Source: DASTSN01 sp035760665
GTDB lineage: Bacteria; Bacteroidota; Bacteroidia; Chitinophagales; Chitinophagaceae
NCBI GenBank assembly: GCA_035760665.1
Contig: DASTSN010000006.1
Coordinates: 1-15,392, forward strand
DNA: 15,392 nt
Direction: 5' to 3'
In this document: piece after piece, positions 1 through 8,480 of the stretch
Position numbering within the stretch: the first letter of the stretch is position 1
Layout of the letters: every line of letters starts with the position of its first letter
Made by a program: the position numbers and the translations under genes
Notes under the pieces: model-generated
Databases searched by the model: none
The model's input: only the letters and a program-made list of their open reading frames with translations
Told to the model about the DNA's origin: nothing

Positions 1-178
1 CCATTGAATCAAAACCGATTTGCTGTGCCCCCATACGGTGAGTTTTATCAAAAGATAAGCTGATGGACATCATGCGTTCTTAACCGGCAGAAAAATACCT
101 TCGAAGCAGCGATGTTTTGATTTTTGAAAAAAAGCAGCAGCAAAAAATTTTGACTCATTTCACACTAAAATTTGGTTC
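1..178. other. Left-edge intergenic region with possible truncated gene ends
   Basis: No complete gene fits here. Two short open stretches touch the window edge. On the + strand, frame 1 is open from base 1 to a TGA at 61-63 (20 residues ending FYQKIS), which could be the C-terminus of an upstream gene. On the minus strand, tandem ATG codons at 73 and 70 open a frame that runs off the edge (24 residues beginning MMSISLSFDK), which could be the start of a divergent gene. They overlap, so at most one is likely real, and I recognise neither. The rest up to the ppsA start is AT-rich, with no hairpin-plus-T-run terminator and no clean TTTG/TAnnTTTG promoter. Confidence 0.3.
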
Positions 179-2602
179 ATGAAATCATTTATAAAACCAT
201 TTCGGGACATCCGCATTGCTGATGTTGCTTTGGTGGGCGGGAAAAACGCTTCCCTGGGAGAAATGTTCAGCCAGTTGAAAGGCATCCCTGTCCCGGACGG
301 TTTTGCCACGACTGCTGATGCTTTCTGGTATTTTCTCGATGAGAATCAGCTCCGGCAACCGCTCGCTGAACTGATGGAACAGTTAGACCGGTCAAATTTT
401 AGTAACCTGCAAGTAACCGGGTTAAAGGCCCGTACACTTTTGCTAGAGGCAAAAATGCCCGGTGAACTTTCAGCACAACTGGTTGAAGCGTTTCATACAC
501 TTTTAGAAAACCGTCAATTTAGTGTGGCTGTACGTAGCAGCGCTACGGCTGAAGATCTGCCGCAGGCGAGTTTTGCGGGTCAGCACGAATCCTTCCTGAA
601 TATTTCAGGTGATTCGAATCTTATAAAAACCGTGCAGCAATGTTTTGCCTCGTTGTATACCGACAGAGCCATCAAGTACAGGGAAGATAACGGCTTTGAA
701 CATTCGAAAGTGGCCTTATCGGTTGGTGTGCAGCAGATGGTCCGTTCAGATAAAGCCTGCTCCGGGGTAGGTTTCACCCTGGAACCAGAATCTGGTTTTA
801 GAAATGTAATTCACCTTGCAGGTGTTTGGGGCCTGGGGGAAAATATTGTACAAGGCACTGTGACACCCGATGAATTTCTTGTTTTTAAACCTTCATTGCG
901 CAACGGGAAAAAAGCCATCATTCAAAAGAGGCTGGGCGAGAAGGAAAAAATGATGATTTATGCCGGGGATGCGGGGCAGGCGACTACCTGCAATATCCCT
1001 GTTCCGGATGAAAAAAAAACAGCATTTGTACTGCCGGATGAAGAAATAGAATTACTGGCAAATTGGGCATTGCAAATTGAAGAGCATTACCAGAAGCCGA
1101 TGGACATAGAATGGGCAAAAGACGGTTTGACCGGTGAATTGTTTATCGTTCAGGCAAGACCGGAAACTGTACATTCCGGAAAAGCCGTGCAGGAGATACA
1201 TGAGTTTGAGATATTGGAAAAAGCTCAGCCACTGGCTCAGGGCGAAGCCATCGGTTCTAAGATTGCCAGTGGAATAGCAAGAATACTGCACTCGCCTGAT
1301 CAATCGGGAAAATTAAATCCCGGAGAAATAGTGGTGACGGATATTACCAGCCCCGACTGGGATCCGGTTTTAAAAACGGCGGCAGCTATTATTACCAACA
1401 AAGGTGGCCGAACGAGCCACGCGTCAATTGTTGCCCGTGAATTAGGGGTGCCGGCCGTAGTTGGCACGGGTAATGCTACACAATCCATTCAGGATGGAGA
1501 AACCATCACCGTATCATGTGCAGAGGGAAAAACCGGCTTTGTTTACCGTGGCCGCATAAAGTATGCAGAAAAAATTCTTGACTTTACAAATACGCAACTG
1601 CCGGATAAGACAAAGGTGATGCTGATTACAGGTGATCCGGATAAGGCATTCAAACTGTCCTTTTATCCAAACAATGGAGTTGGGTTAATGCGGATTGAAT
1701 TTATCATCACACATTTCATAAAGGCGCACCCCATGGCGCTGGTAAAATTTGATAACCTGGAAGACAGCGAGGCAAAGAAAAAAATTCAATCGCTTACCCG
1801 TCATTACCCGGATAAGAAGCAATATTTTGTTGACAGGCTGGCGCAAGGTGTGGCGACCATTGCCGCAGCTTTTTATCCAAAAGAAGTCATTGTGAGGATG
1901 AGTGATTTTAAAACCAACGAATACGCCAACCTGCTGGGTGGTAAACAATTTGAACCGGCAGAAGAAAATCCCATGCTTGGTTTCCGTGGCGCCTCGAGGT
2001 ATTACAACGATTTGTACAAAGAAGGATTTCAACTGGAATGTGAAGCCATCAAGCGTGTGCGGGATGACATGGGGCTTACCAATGTAAAAGTGATGATTCC
2101 GTTTTGCCGCACTGTGGAGGAAGGAAGAAAAGTAATACAGGTGATGAATGATTATGGACTTGCGCATGATAAAAACGGGCTGGAAATTTATGTAATGGCA
2201 GAGATACCCAGCAATGTTTTACAGGCAGAAGAGTTTGCACAAATCTTCGATGGATTTTCGATTGGTTCAAATGACCTGACTCAGCTTACCCTGGGAATTG
2301 ACCGTGATTCTGCACTGGTGGCTGATTTGTTCAGTGAAAAAAACCAGTCGGCAAAAATGATGATAGCCACCGTAATCAGAAAAGCGAAAGCTTGCAGTAA
2401 AAAAATTGGTTTATGCGGACAGGCACCCAGCGATTTTCCTGAGTTTGCACAATTCCTGGTAGAGCAGGGGATCGACAGCATTTCGTTTAACCCGGATGCA
2501 GTTCTTAAAGGAATTGAAAACATCAAATTGGCTGAAAAAAAGCTGGCAGAAAAGCCATCAGACGCTATCCCGCGGCTCGCCAAAATTGATCATTTATATT
2601 AA
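179..2602 (+). CDS. ppsA: Phosphoenolpyruvate synthase (pyruvate, water dikinase)
   Basis: Cytosolic gluconeogenic enzyme that converts pyruvate, ATP and water to phosphoenolpyruvate, AMP and phosphate through a phosphohistidine. At 807 residues it is close to the family's usual ~790-800. The N-terminal ATP-binding domain (about 1-330) has VGGKNASLGEM near 19-29, VRSSATAEDLPQASFAG near 118-134 and ending motifs IEWA and VQARPET (near 310-330). The swivelling phosphohistidine domain has GGRTSHASIVA, with His414 as the phosphate carrier. The C-terminal PEP/pyruvate TIM-barrel has RMSDFKTNEY (573-582), GFRGASRY (601-608), GSNDLTQLTLGIDRDS (696-711) and GLCGQAPSD with the catalytic-type Cys746. 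The start is fixed because the conserved N-terminal motif begins within about 20 residues of Met1. No Shine-Dalgarno is visible. Its stop lies 12 bp before pfkB, so the two are probably co-transcribed. I see no missing key residue. Confidence 0.95.
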   Translation: MKSFIKPFRDIRIADVALVGGKNASLGEMFSQLKGIPVPDGFATTADAFWYFLDENQLRQPLAELMEQLDRSNFSNLQVTGLKARTLLLEAKMPGELSAQLVEAFHTLLENRQFSVAVRSSATAEDLPQASFAGQHESFLNISGDSNLIKTVQQCFASLYTDRAIKYREDNGFEHSKVALSVGVQQMVRSDKACSGVGFTLEPESGFRNVIHLAGVWGLGENIVQGTVTPDEFLVFKPSLRNGKKAIIQKRLGEKEKMMIYAGDAGQATTCNIPVPDEKKTAFVLPDEEIELLANWALQIEEHYQKPMDIEWAKDGLTGELFIVQARPETVHSGKAVQEIHEFEILEKAQPLAQGEAIGSKIASGIARILHSPDQSGKLNPGEIVVTDITSPDWDPVLKTAAAIITNKGGRTSHASIVARELGVPAVVGTGNATQSIQDGETITVSCAEGKTGFVYRGRIKYAEKILDFTNTQLPDKTKVMLITGDPDKAFKLSFYPNNGVGLMRIEFIITHFIKAHPMALVKFDNLEDSEAKKKIQSLTRHYPDKKQYFVDRLAQGVATIAAAFYPKEVIVRMSDFKTNEYANLLGGKQFEPAEENPMLGFRGASRYYNDLYKEGFQLECEAIKRVRDDMGLTNVKVMIPFCRTVEEGRKVIQVMNDYGLAHDKNGLEIYVMAEIPSNVLQAEEFAQIFDGFSIGSNDLTQLTLGIDRDSALVADLFSEKNQSAKMMIATVIRKAKACSKKIGLCGQAPSDFPEFAQFLVEQGIDSISFNPDAVLKGIENIKLAEKKLAEKPSDAIPRLAKIDHLY

Positions 2603-2614
2603 CTCATCGTTTGC

Positions 2615-3550
2615 ATGCCCAAAATACTCACTGTAACCTTCAGTCCCTGCATTGATAAAAGCACTTCAGTAGCAGCTTTAATACCCGAAAAAAAACTAAA
2701 ATGCAGACCACCTGTATACGAACCTGGGGGTGGCGGAATTAATGTAGCCCGTGCTATTCATAAGCTGGGCGGTAATGCAACAGCCATTTATCCGGCAGGT
2801 GGTTATACGGGTAAATTTTTTAACGAGTTACTGAGCCATGAAGGTGTTCCGGCCGTGGTGATCGAAACAAAAAGTCATACCCGTGAAAACCTGGTGGTGC
2901 TAGATGAATCCACCAACCTGCAATATCGTTTTGGAATGCCAGGATCGCCGCTCACAGGCACAGAATGGCAACAGTGCCTGGAAACGATTGAAAATAGTAC
3001 AGACACAGAATTTATTATCGCCAGCGGCAGTTTACCGCCCGGCGTACCAGTCAGCATATTTGCTCAACTAGCCGGCATAGCAAAAAGAAAAAAAGCAAAA
3101 TTCATTGCCGATACTTCCGGTGAAGCATTAAAAGAAGCTGCCAAAGCCGGTGTCTATCTTTTGAAACCCAATCTTGGTGAACTCAGCTCGCTGGCTGATA
3201 AAAATGAAATACCGGTTGAAAGTGTGGAAGAAATTGCAGGACAAATTGTGAGAGACGGTTATTGCGAGGTTCTTGTAGTTTCATTGGGAGCTGGCGGCGC
3301 TATTCTTGTGACCAAAGACAAAATATATCATAGTATTCCGCCACTTGTGAAGCGGCTGAGTACTGTTGGAGCTGGTGATAGCATGGTAGCAGGACTTATT
3401 ATGGCACTTGCAGCTGGGAAACAGATGCAGGAAGTCTTAGATTATGGTGTAGCCTGCGGCACGGCCGCAACCATGAATCCCGCGACAGGTTTATGCAAGC
3501 TGGAAGACGTACTTCAATTATACCGCCGGATGAGAGGACCAGTGGATTGA
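2615..3550 (+). CDS. pfkB: 6-phosphofructokinase, PfkB (ribokinase) family
   Basis: Sugar-phosphate kinase of the ribokinase/PfkB fold, 311 residues, phosphorylating fructose 6-phosphate (most likely) to fructose 1,6-bisphosphate with ATP. From memory it aligns almost without gaps to E. coli Pfk-2 (309 residues): Asp14 and Lys27 near the substrate site, EPGGGGINVARAI (36-48), Arg90 in TRENL, SGSLPPG (137-143), KPN (184-186), and the anion hole/catalytic base GAGDS (252-256) with Asp255. The EPGGGGIN signature argues for Pfk-2 over fructose-1-phosphate kinase FruK, which typically has PGGKGIN; tagatose-6-phosphate kinase is a less likely alternative. The gene starts 12 bp after the ppsA stop, a tight coupling of a glycolytic kinase to a gluconeogenic enzyme. 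The leader has no Shine-Dalgarno. Confidence 0.88.
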   Translation: MPKILTVTFSPCIDKSTSVAALIPEKKLKCRPPVYEPGGGGINVARAIHKLGGNATAIYPAGGYTGKFFNELLSHEGVPAVVIETKSHTRENLVVLDESTNLQYRFGMPGSPLTGTEWQQCLETIENSTDTEFIIASGSLPPGVPVSIFAQLAGIAKRKKAKFIADTSGEALKEAAKAGVYLLKPNLGELSSLADKNEIPVESVEEIAGQIVRDGYCEVLVVSLGAGGAILVTKDKIYHSIPPLVKRLSTVGAGDSMVAGLIMALAAGKQMQEVLDYGVACGTAATMNPATGLCKLEDVLQLYRRMRGPVD

Positions 3551-3678
3551 AATTTTATAATAACAACATCACCATAATCAGAATTTGAAAACCGCTGTGA
3601 AAACCCATCTGCGCAACTTTCTGGTTTTTTTGTAAAGATGTGAGTTTCGGGCAAAGAATGTAATTTGAACAGGTAATC

Positions 3679-3684
3679 AAGGAG
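3679..3684 (+). promoter_or_regulatory. AAGGAG sequence abutting the P-type ATPase start
   Basis: A perfect Shine-Dalgarno-like AAGGAG ends one base before the ATG at 3686. That spacing is too short for a normal Shine-Dalgarno (5-9 bp), and the other genes here lack one. It may be incidental, or a modified initiation site. No downstream ATG is a better start, because the family's N-terminal GLxxxxxxxLxxxFGxN-like motif begins at residue 6. Confidence 0.3.
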
Positions 3685-3685
3685 A

Positions 3686-6196
3686 ATGATAACTGAAAAA
3701 GGACTCAGGCAAGCTGACATTCCGGAACTGCAAAAAAAATTCGGAAAAAATATTTACCAGGTTGAATCGTCTCGTAACCTGTTCCATATAATCTGGGAGA
3801 TTGTAAAAGAGCCGCTCTTTGTTTTGCTCGTGATTGGCTGTTGCATGTATTTTATCCTGGGAGAAATCAATGAAGGCATAATGATGGCGCTGGCCATGGT
3901 ACTGGTTACTGCCATTTCAGTTTTCCAGGATGCGCGAAGCACCAAAGCCCTGAAAGCATTAAAAGAATTTACCGAACCAAAAGTTGTGGTTATTCGCGAC
4001 GGGACAGAGAAGATAATTGATACCGCTTCGCTGGTGCCCGGCGATATCATCATCCTGGAAGAGGGTAATAAAATACCGGCAGATGCACAAGTGCTGCAGG
4101 CAAACGACCTGACGGTCAATGAAAGTGTGATTACCGGCGAATCGTTACCAGTTGAGAAAACTACCATGCATCAGCAAAACCAGCTATACCAGGGAAGTGT
4201 TATCAATACGGGTAAATGCACCGCCAGGGTCACGGCTACGGGCAATCACACTGTGCTGGGAAAATTAGGTACATCCGTTGCTTCCTATTCATACCCCAAG
4301 ACCTTGTTGCAGGAACAAATCGGAAAATTTGTAAAATTGCTGGCATTCCTTGGGCTTACTGCGTTTGTAATCATTTGTATTGTTACCTACACGCATACTG
4401 GATCGTTTGCCCAAAGCCTGCTGGCCGGATTAACATTAGCCCTGGCAGCCATTCCGGAAGAAATTCCTGTTGCCTTTTCTTCTTTTATGGCGCTCGGCGC
4501 ATTGTACATGAGCAAAAGAGGCATTATTTCCCGTCAGCCGCAAACGATTGAAAATCTTGGCGCCACAACTATTATTTGCCTTGATAAAACGGGTACAATC
4601 ACTGAAAACAGGATGCAGGTAAAAGAAATCTATTCTTATGCAAGCGACCGTCTTGCTGATATAGAAAAAGATGGAATTGCAGCTGATAATTCAGTGCTGA
4701 TTTTTGGCAGGCTTGCCAGTGAACCCAGTCCCTTTGATCCAATGGAAATGGCGATTCTCGAGGCATTTGAACAAAAAATTGCGTCGCCGTATAAACCGGC
4801 CTATAAAATGGTGCATGAATATCCCCTGCTGGGAAAACCACCGATGATGACGCATGTTTACGAATCGTTGAATAAAAAAATTGTTGCAGCAAAAGGAGCA
4901 ATGGAACGCATTGTCCATGTGTGTAAACTCGATGCTGCTACAGTGGCTAAAATCACCGGGTACGCCAGTTCGATGGCTTCCAAAGGTTACCGTGTGATAG
5001 GAGTGGCAAGTGCGGTATTCAACGGTCCAGTGATGCCGTCGGAACAGGATCAGTTCGACTGGCAATTTGAAGGTTTGCTAAGTTTATACGACCCGCCGCG
5101 GAAGAATGTTGCCACCGTCTTTCAACAGTTTTACGAGGCGAAAATTGGCATTAAGTTACTTACGGGAGATTATCCCGAAACAGCAATGACTATTGCCCGC
5201 CAGGTAAATATGCAGGGTGTTTCTTCATACCTGACCGGTGACGCAGTGATGCAGATGAATAAAGAGGAACTAGCAACGGCTGTTAGTAACACGAATCTTT
5301 TTGCACGGATGTTTCCCGAGGCAAAATTCCGGGTTATTGAGGCCCTCAAGGCAAATGGTGAAATTGTGGCTATGACTGGGGATGGTGTCAATGATGGTCC
5401 GGCACTTAAATCAGCCAATATAGGTATTGCCCTTGGCAAAAAAGGAACAGAGATTGCCCGGCAGGCTGCCGACCTAATTTTAACAGATGATAATATTTCC
5501 AACATTGTTGAAGCCGTACGGCAGGGTAGGAAAATTTTCAGCAATCTGAAAAAGGCGGTCCGTTATATAATCTCCATCCATATTCCCATCATTCTTACAG
5601 CTTCATTACCCTTGTTACTGGGCTGGAAATATCCGGCTGTTTTTACACCAATCCATATTATTTTCCTGGAACTGATTATGGGCCCTACCTGCTCAGTATT
5701 TTTTGAAAGAGAACCGGTGGAAGAAAATATCATGCGCATTCCTCCGCGTAACAGGAAAGAAGGATTATTCCGCCGGCAGGAGTTCCTGATCAGCATCATA
5801 CAGGGACTTATTATCAGCTTTGCTGTACTGGGACTATACTTCCTGTTTATGCAAAATGATCGGTCGCTGGCTGAAACCCGCACCGTTGTTTTCACTACCC
5901 TGGTTATGTGTAATATTTTCCTCACGTTTGTTAACCGTTCTTTCAGGGAAACGATCAACACTACCATTTTTTATAAAAACAACCTGGCTCCATGGGTGTT
6001 AGCTATTTCCGTTTTATTCCTGGCCCTTATTCACCTTAATTCCTTTGCCAGCGAATTATTTGGTTTATCTGCCTTATCGTACAACGATTTTGCACTTTGT
6101 ACCGGCGTGGCATTTATCAGCATCTTTTGGTTTGAAGCTTATAAACTTATATGCAATAACGCCGCAAGGAGTATAAAACAAAATCGGTATCATTAA
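3686..6196 (+). CDS. Cation-translocating P-type ATPase (P2-like, ion uncertain)
   Basis: Inner-membrane ATP-driven cation pump of 836 residues with all catalytic motifs: actuator-domain TGES (150-153), phosphorylation site DKTGT with Asp300, nucleotide-domain KGA (403-405), LTGD (492-495) and hinge TGDGVND (564-570). Hydrophobic segments lie near 43-60, 64-82, 215-236, 243-262, 627-646, 651-671, 698-722, 733-748, 767-787 and 800-820, the ten-helix P2 layout. The N domain is short. The ion-site helices differ from SERCA: M4 reads AAIPEEIPV instead of PEGLP, and M6 reads FLELIMGPTCS, placing Glu662 where SERCA has Asn and Gly666 where it has the essential Asp. Calcium specificity should therefore not be assumed; the protein resembles functionally uncharacterised P-type ATPases. 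It lies 135 bp after pfkB and its stop codon overlaps that of the convergent gene. Confidence 0.88.
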   Translation: MITEKGLRQADIPELQKKFGKNIYQVESSRNLFHIIWEIVKEPLFVLLVIGCCMYFILGEINEGIMMALAMVLVTAISVFQDARSTKALKALKEFTEPKVVVIRDGTEKIIDTASLVPGDIIILEEGNKIPADAQVLQANDLTVNESVITGESLPVEKTTMHQQNQLYQGSVINTGKCTARVTATGNHTVLGKLGTSVASYSYPKTLLQEQIGKFVKLLAFLGLTAFVIICIVTYTHTGSFAQSLLAGLTLALAAIPEEIPVAFSSFMALGALYMSKRGIISRQPQTIENLGATTIICLDKTGTITENRMQVKEIYSYASDRLADIEKDGIAADNSVLIFGRLASEPSPFDPMEMAILEAFEQKIASPYKPAYKMVHEYPLLGKPPMMTHVYESLNKKIVAAKGAMERIVHVCKLDAATVAKITGYASSMASKGYRVIGVASAVFNGPVMPSEQDQFDWQFEGLLSLYDPPRKNVATVFQQFYEAKIGIKLLTGDYPETAMTIARQVNMQGVSSYLTGDAVMQMNKEELATAVSNTNLFARMFPEAKFRVIEALKANGEIVAMTGDGVNDGPALKSANIGIALGKKGTEIARQAADLILTDDNISNIVEAVRQGRKIFSNLKKAVRYIISIHIPIILTASLPLLLGWKYPAVFTPIHIIFLELIMGPTCSVFFEREPVEENIMRIPPRNRKEGLFRRQEFLISIIQGLIISFAVLGLYFLFMQNDRSLAETRTVVFTTLVMCNIFLTFVNRSFRETINTTIFYKNNLAPWVLAISVLFLALIHLNSFASELFGLSALSYNDFALCTGVAFISIFWFEAYKLICNNAARSIKQNRYH

Positions 6197-8463
6197 TTCA
6201 ACGATACTTCCTGTTGCTTCAAAAGTTCCACGGGTTTATCGTAGAGGTTCTCCAGGAATTCGTCCGCCCAAAAATCAATATCATAATGGGCAACCTGTTC
6301 ATAGAGGCGTTGCATCCGCATTTGTTTATCTGTGTCGTTCAGGGTTAATGCCTGCAGCAAACTTTCTTTCAGCGACCGTGAATCATACGGATTTGTGAGT
6401 ATGGCATAGGGCAGTTCTACAGCAGCGCCTGCAAATTCTGACAAGATCAGTGCACCGTTGGATTTATCCAGGTTGCCCTGTGCGGCAATATATTCTTTGG
6501 CCACCAGGTTCAGTCCGTCGCGCAAGGGGGTGATCCAGGCTATATCTGCTGCCGCATAATAGGTAATAATTTCCTCGAATGGAAATGAGCGGAAGAACAA
6601 CCGGACAGGATGCCAGTCCATACGCGAATATTTACCGTTAATCCGGCCGATCGCCTGCTCCAGGTCATGCTGTATTTTGTCGTAAATTTTCATACCCTGC
6701 GCAGGAGGTGTGCAGATATTTACCAGTTCCACTTTCCCGTGAAACTCCGGGTAATCTTTCAGGAACTGTTCAAAAGCCAGCACTTTTTCCAGCGGTCCTT
6801 TTACATAATCCAGCCGTTCCACACTCAGGATCATTTTTTTGTGCTCAAATATTTTTCTGATGCCGGTAATCTTTTCACGGGTCTCTGGTCTTTGCATTAA
6901 TTCTTGGATATACCTGATATTAGTACCCACCGGGTTGGCGCCCAGTTTCACCTTGCGATGACTGGTTTCAATACAGGTCGTCATTTGCTGTATGCCAAGG
7001 GCCGTACTGTACGTTAGGAACCGCGGTGCACAGTTTACTTGTTCCAGCACCTTAACAGGGTAGAGGCTTTTCACCACATCCACAAAATTTTCCACATACC
7101 GGGGGATATGAAATCCAACGTAGTCGCATTGTAATAAGCTGCTGACAATTTCCCGGCGCCACGGTAAAATATTAAATGTATTCGCGGCCGGGAAAGCTGT
7201 GTGATGGAAAAATCCAATCTTCACATCAGGACGTAATTCCCGTAAAATGCCCGGCACCAGCCAAAGATTATAATCATGCACCCAAATGATGGCTCCTGGA
7301 TCAGCCTGTTCTGCTGCTTTTTCTGCAAACAAGCGATTAATTGTCATAAAATGATCCCAGTGATGATGATTAAATTTAGCTTTGTCAATAAATGAAAAAA
7401 TGGTGGGCCAAAATGCTTCTTTGGCGAATGATTTATAAAAAATCTCTACCTCTTTTTTCGTCAGCCCAATGCGGGAGGCCATGAGATTGGGATATTTTTC
7501 TTTGTCAATATACAGGTTCCGCAGTGTTTCTCCTTTTTTTGCAACCTCTTCCCAGGCAATCCACACACCTGGTCGACCGTTGGAAAAGAAGCTCTGCAGC
7601 GTTGGCAAAATACCATTCGGGCTCTTCGGCGGAACCCGTTCAATCACACCGTTCACTTCCCGTAATTCGTAGGGAAACCGGTGATACATCATCACCAGTT
7701 GTGGAATATCCGGATTTTCGTATTCACCAATTGAGTCATCCACATTACTCACATACCTGGACAATCGATCAAAACTCCGGATGGCTTCCAGTATGCCCCC
7801 GGCACCTTCCTTTTTCGCATGATATACGGCATTGATTGATTTCGTTTCCTCAACCAGTTTTTGCTCGGCATTACCCACTACAACCCCCTTATAACCGCAT
7901 TGGTACATCGACAAATCATTCAGCGTATCACCAGCTACCAATACTTCCTCGGGATCAGCACTCAGATAGTTAACGAGTTTAATAAGCGTTGTTCCCTTAT
8001 TGGTGCCACCGGGTAACACATCCAGGAATTTATTAGCCGAGAAAATAACATCACAACCTACGTCAGCTGCTTTCTCTCTTACTTCCTCGATAGCTTTTTC
8101 GTCATTGGTAAAAAAAGAACAGCGGCGCTGCTGGGGCACTTCCTGGTACTGAAGACCTTGAACCTGTTTTAAATGCTCCTGTATTTTCAACGTACCCGGC
8201 CAGTTTTGCTCAATTTCATTTTGTAGCGGCTCAACAGGTTCTAATGTATGACCATTTACAACAGTTGCTCCCACATCACATATAATATAATCAGGATTGG
8301 GTATGATGGGATCATTCAGCAGGGGTATCACTGTTTCTAAACCACGCCCTGTTACAAATACAAGCCGAATACCGGTATTGCGGCGAATCAGCCGGTATAG
8401 GCTTTGTTTATCAAGGCTTTTGCCCCCCAGGAATGTACCATCAAGATCTGTTGCTAAAAGCAT
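6193..8463 (-). CDS. ggpPS: Bifunctional glucosylglycerol-phosphate synthase/phosphatase (HAD-GT20 fusion)
   Basis: A 756-residue cytosolic fusion predicted to join NDP/ADP-glucose and glycerol 3-phosphate, then dephosphorylate the product to the compatible solute glucosylglycerol. Residues 1-235 form a sucrose-phosphatase-like HAD domain: DLDGT (Asp6/Asp8), VTGR (37-40), NKG with Lys156, GDTLND (178-183). Residues ~255-745 form a GT20 domain: WVHDYNLW (394-401), HHTAFP (420-425), SVERLDYVKG with Arg550/Lys555, and TPLRDGLNLVAKEY (645-658). Phosphatase-first order matches proteobacterial GgpPS (Stenotrophomonas, Marinobacter), opposite to the usual TPS-TPP order. The N-terminal GT20 signature is YHRFPYE...KSPNGI (260-285), not the NRLP...SAGGL of OtsA, and the OtsA SRGDV arginine that contacts glucose 6-phosphate is absent (Ala588/Gln589). 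The gene follows gpsA by 17 bp, which supplies the acceptor. Automated annotation may call it trehalose-phosphate synthase. Substrates are inferred. Confidence 0.82.
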   Translation of the reverse strand: MLLATDLDGTFLGGKSLDKQSLYRLIRRNTGIRLVFVTGRGLETVIPLLNDPIIPNPDYIICDVGATVVNGHTLEPVEPLQNEIEQNWPGTLKIQEHLKQVQGLQYQEVPQQRRCSFFTNDEKAIEEVREKAADVGCDVIFSANKFLDVLPGGTNKGTTLIKLVNYLSADPEEVLVAGDTLNDLSMYQCGYKGVVVGNAEQKLVEETKSINAVYHAKKEGAGGILEAIRSFDRLSRYVSNVDDSIGEYENPDIPQLVMMYHRFPYELREVNGVIERVPPKSPNGILPTLQSFFSNGRPGVWIAWEEVAKKGETLRNLYIDKEKYPNLMASRIGLTKKEVEIFYKSFAKEAFWPTIFSFIDKAKFNHHHWDHFMTINRLFAEKAAEQADPGAIIWVHDYNLWLVPGILRELRPDVKIGFFHHTAFPAANTFNILPWRREIVSSLLQCDYVGFHIPRYVENFVDVVKSLYPVKVLEQVNCAPRFLTYSTALGIQQMTTCIETSHRKVKLGANPVGTNIRYIQELMQRPETREKITGIRKIFEHKKMILSVERLDYVKGPLEKVLAFEQFLKDYPEFHGKVELVNICTPPAQGMKIYDKIQHDLEQAIGRINGKYSRMDWHPVRLFFRSFPFEEIITYYAAADIAWITPLRDGLNLVAKEYIAAQGNLDKSNGALILSEFAGAAVELPYAILTNPYDSRSLKESLLQALTLNDTDKQMRMQRLYEQVAHYDIDFWADEFLENLYDKPVELLKQQEVSLN

Positions 8464-8480
8464 GTTGTATTATTTTGTGG

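Noticed and set aside
131..150. GCAGCAGC next to an A-run as a repeat or slippage element
   Set aside because: Very short, not repeated elsewhere nearby, and readily explained by AT-rich leader composition.
166..174. TAAAATTTG before ppsA as a -7 box
   Set aside because: It has one base too many for TAnnTTTG, and a start of transcription from it would fall at or inside the ATG. The similar TAATTTG at 3661-3667 before the ATPase gene is one base short.
1685..2167. Minus-strand open frame of 160 codons inside ppsA
   Set aside because: Fully antisense to a well-conserved domain of ppsA, composition unlike a real protein (His/Phe-rich), no recognisable motif: a shadow frame.
2615..3550. 1-phosphofructokinase (FruK) assignment
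   Set aside because: The EPGGGGIN signature and end-to-end similarity to E. coli Pfk-2 fit better than FruK; no fructose PTS gene is adjacent.
3600..3632. AAAACC...GGTTTT followed by T as a terminator after pfkB
   Set aside because: Only six mostly A-T pairs with a loop of about 18 nt; too weak to annotate.
6193..8463. Calling the fusion a trehalose-6-phosphate synthase/phosphatase (OtsBA-like)
   Set aside because: Domain order is reversed relative to common TPS-TPP fusions, the N-terminal GT20 motif is HRFPYE/SPNG rather than NRLP/SAGG, and the SRGDV arginine is missing. gpsA next door supports glycerol 3-phosphate as acceptor. Kept only as the alternative.
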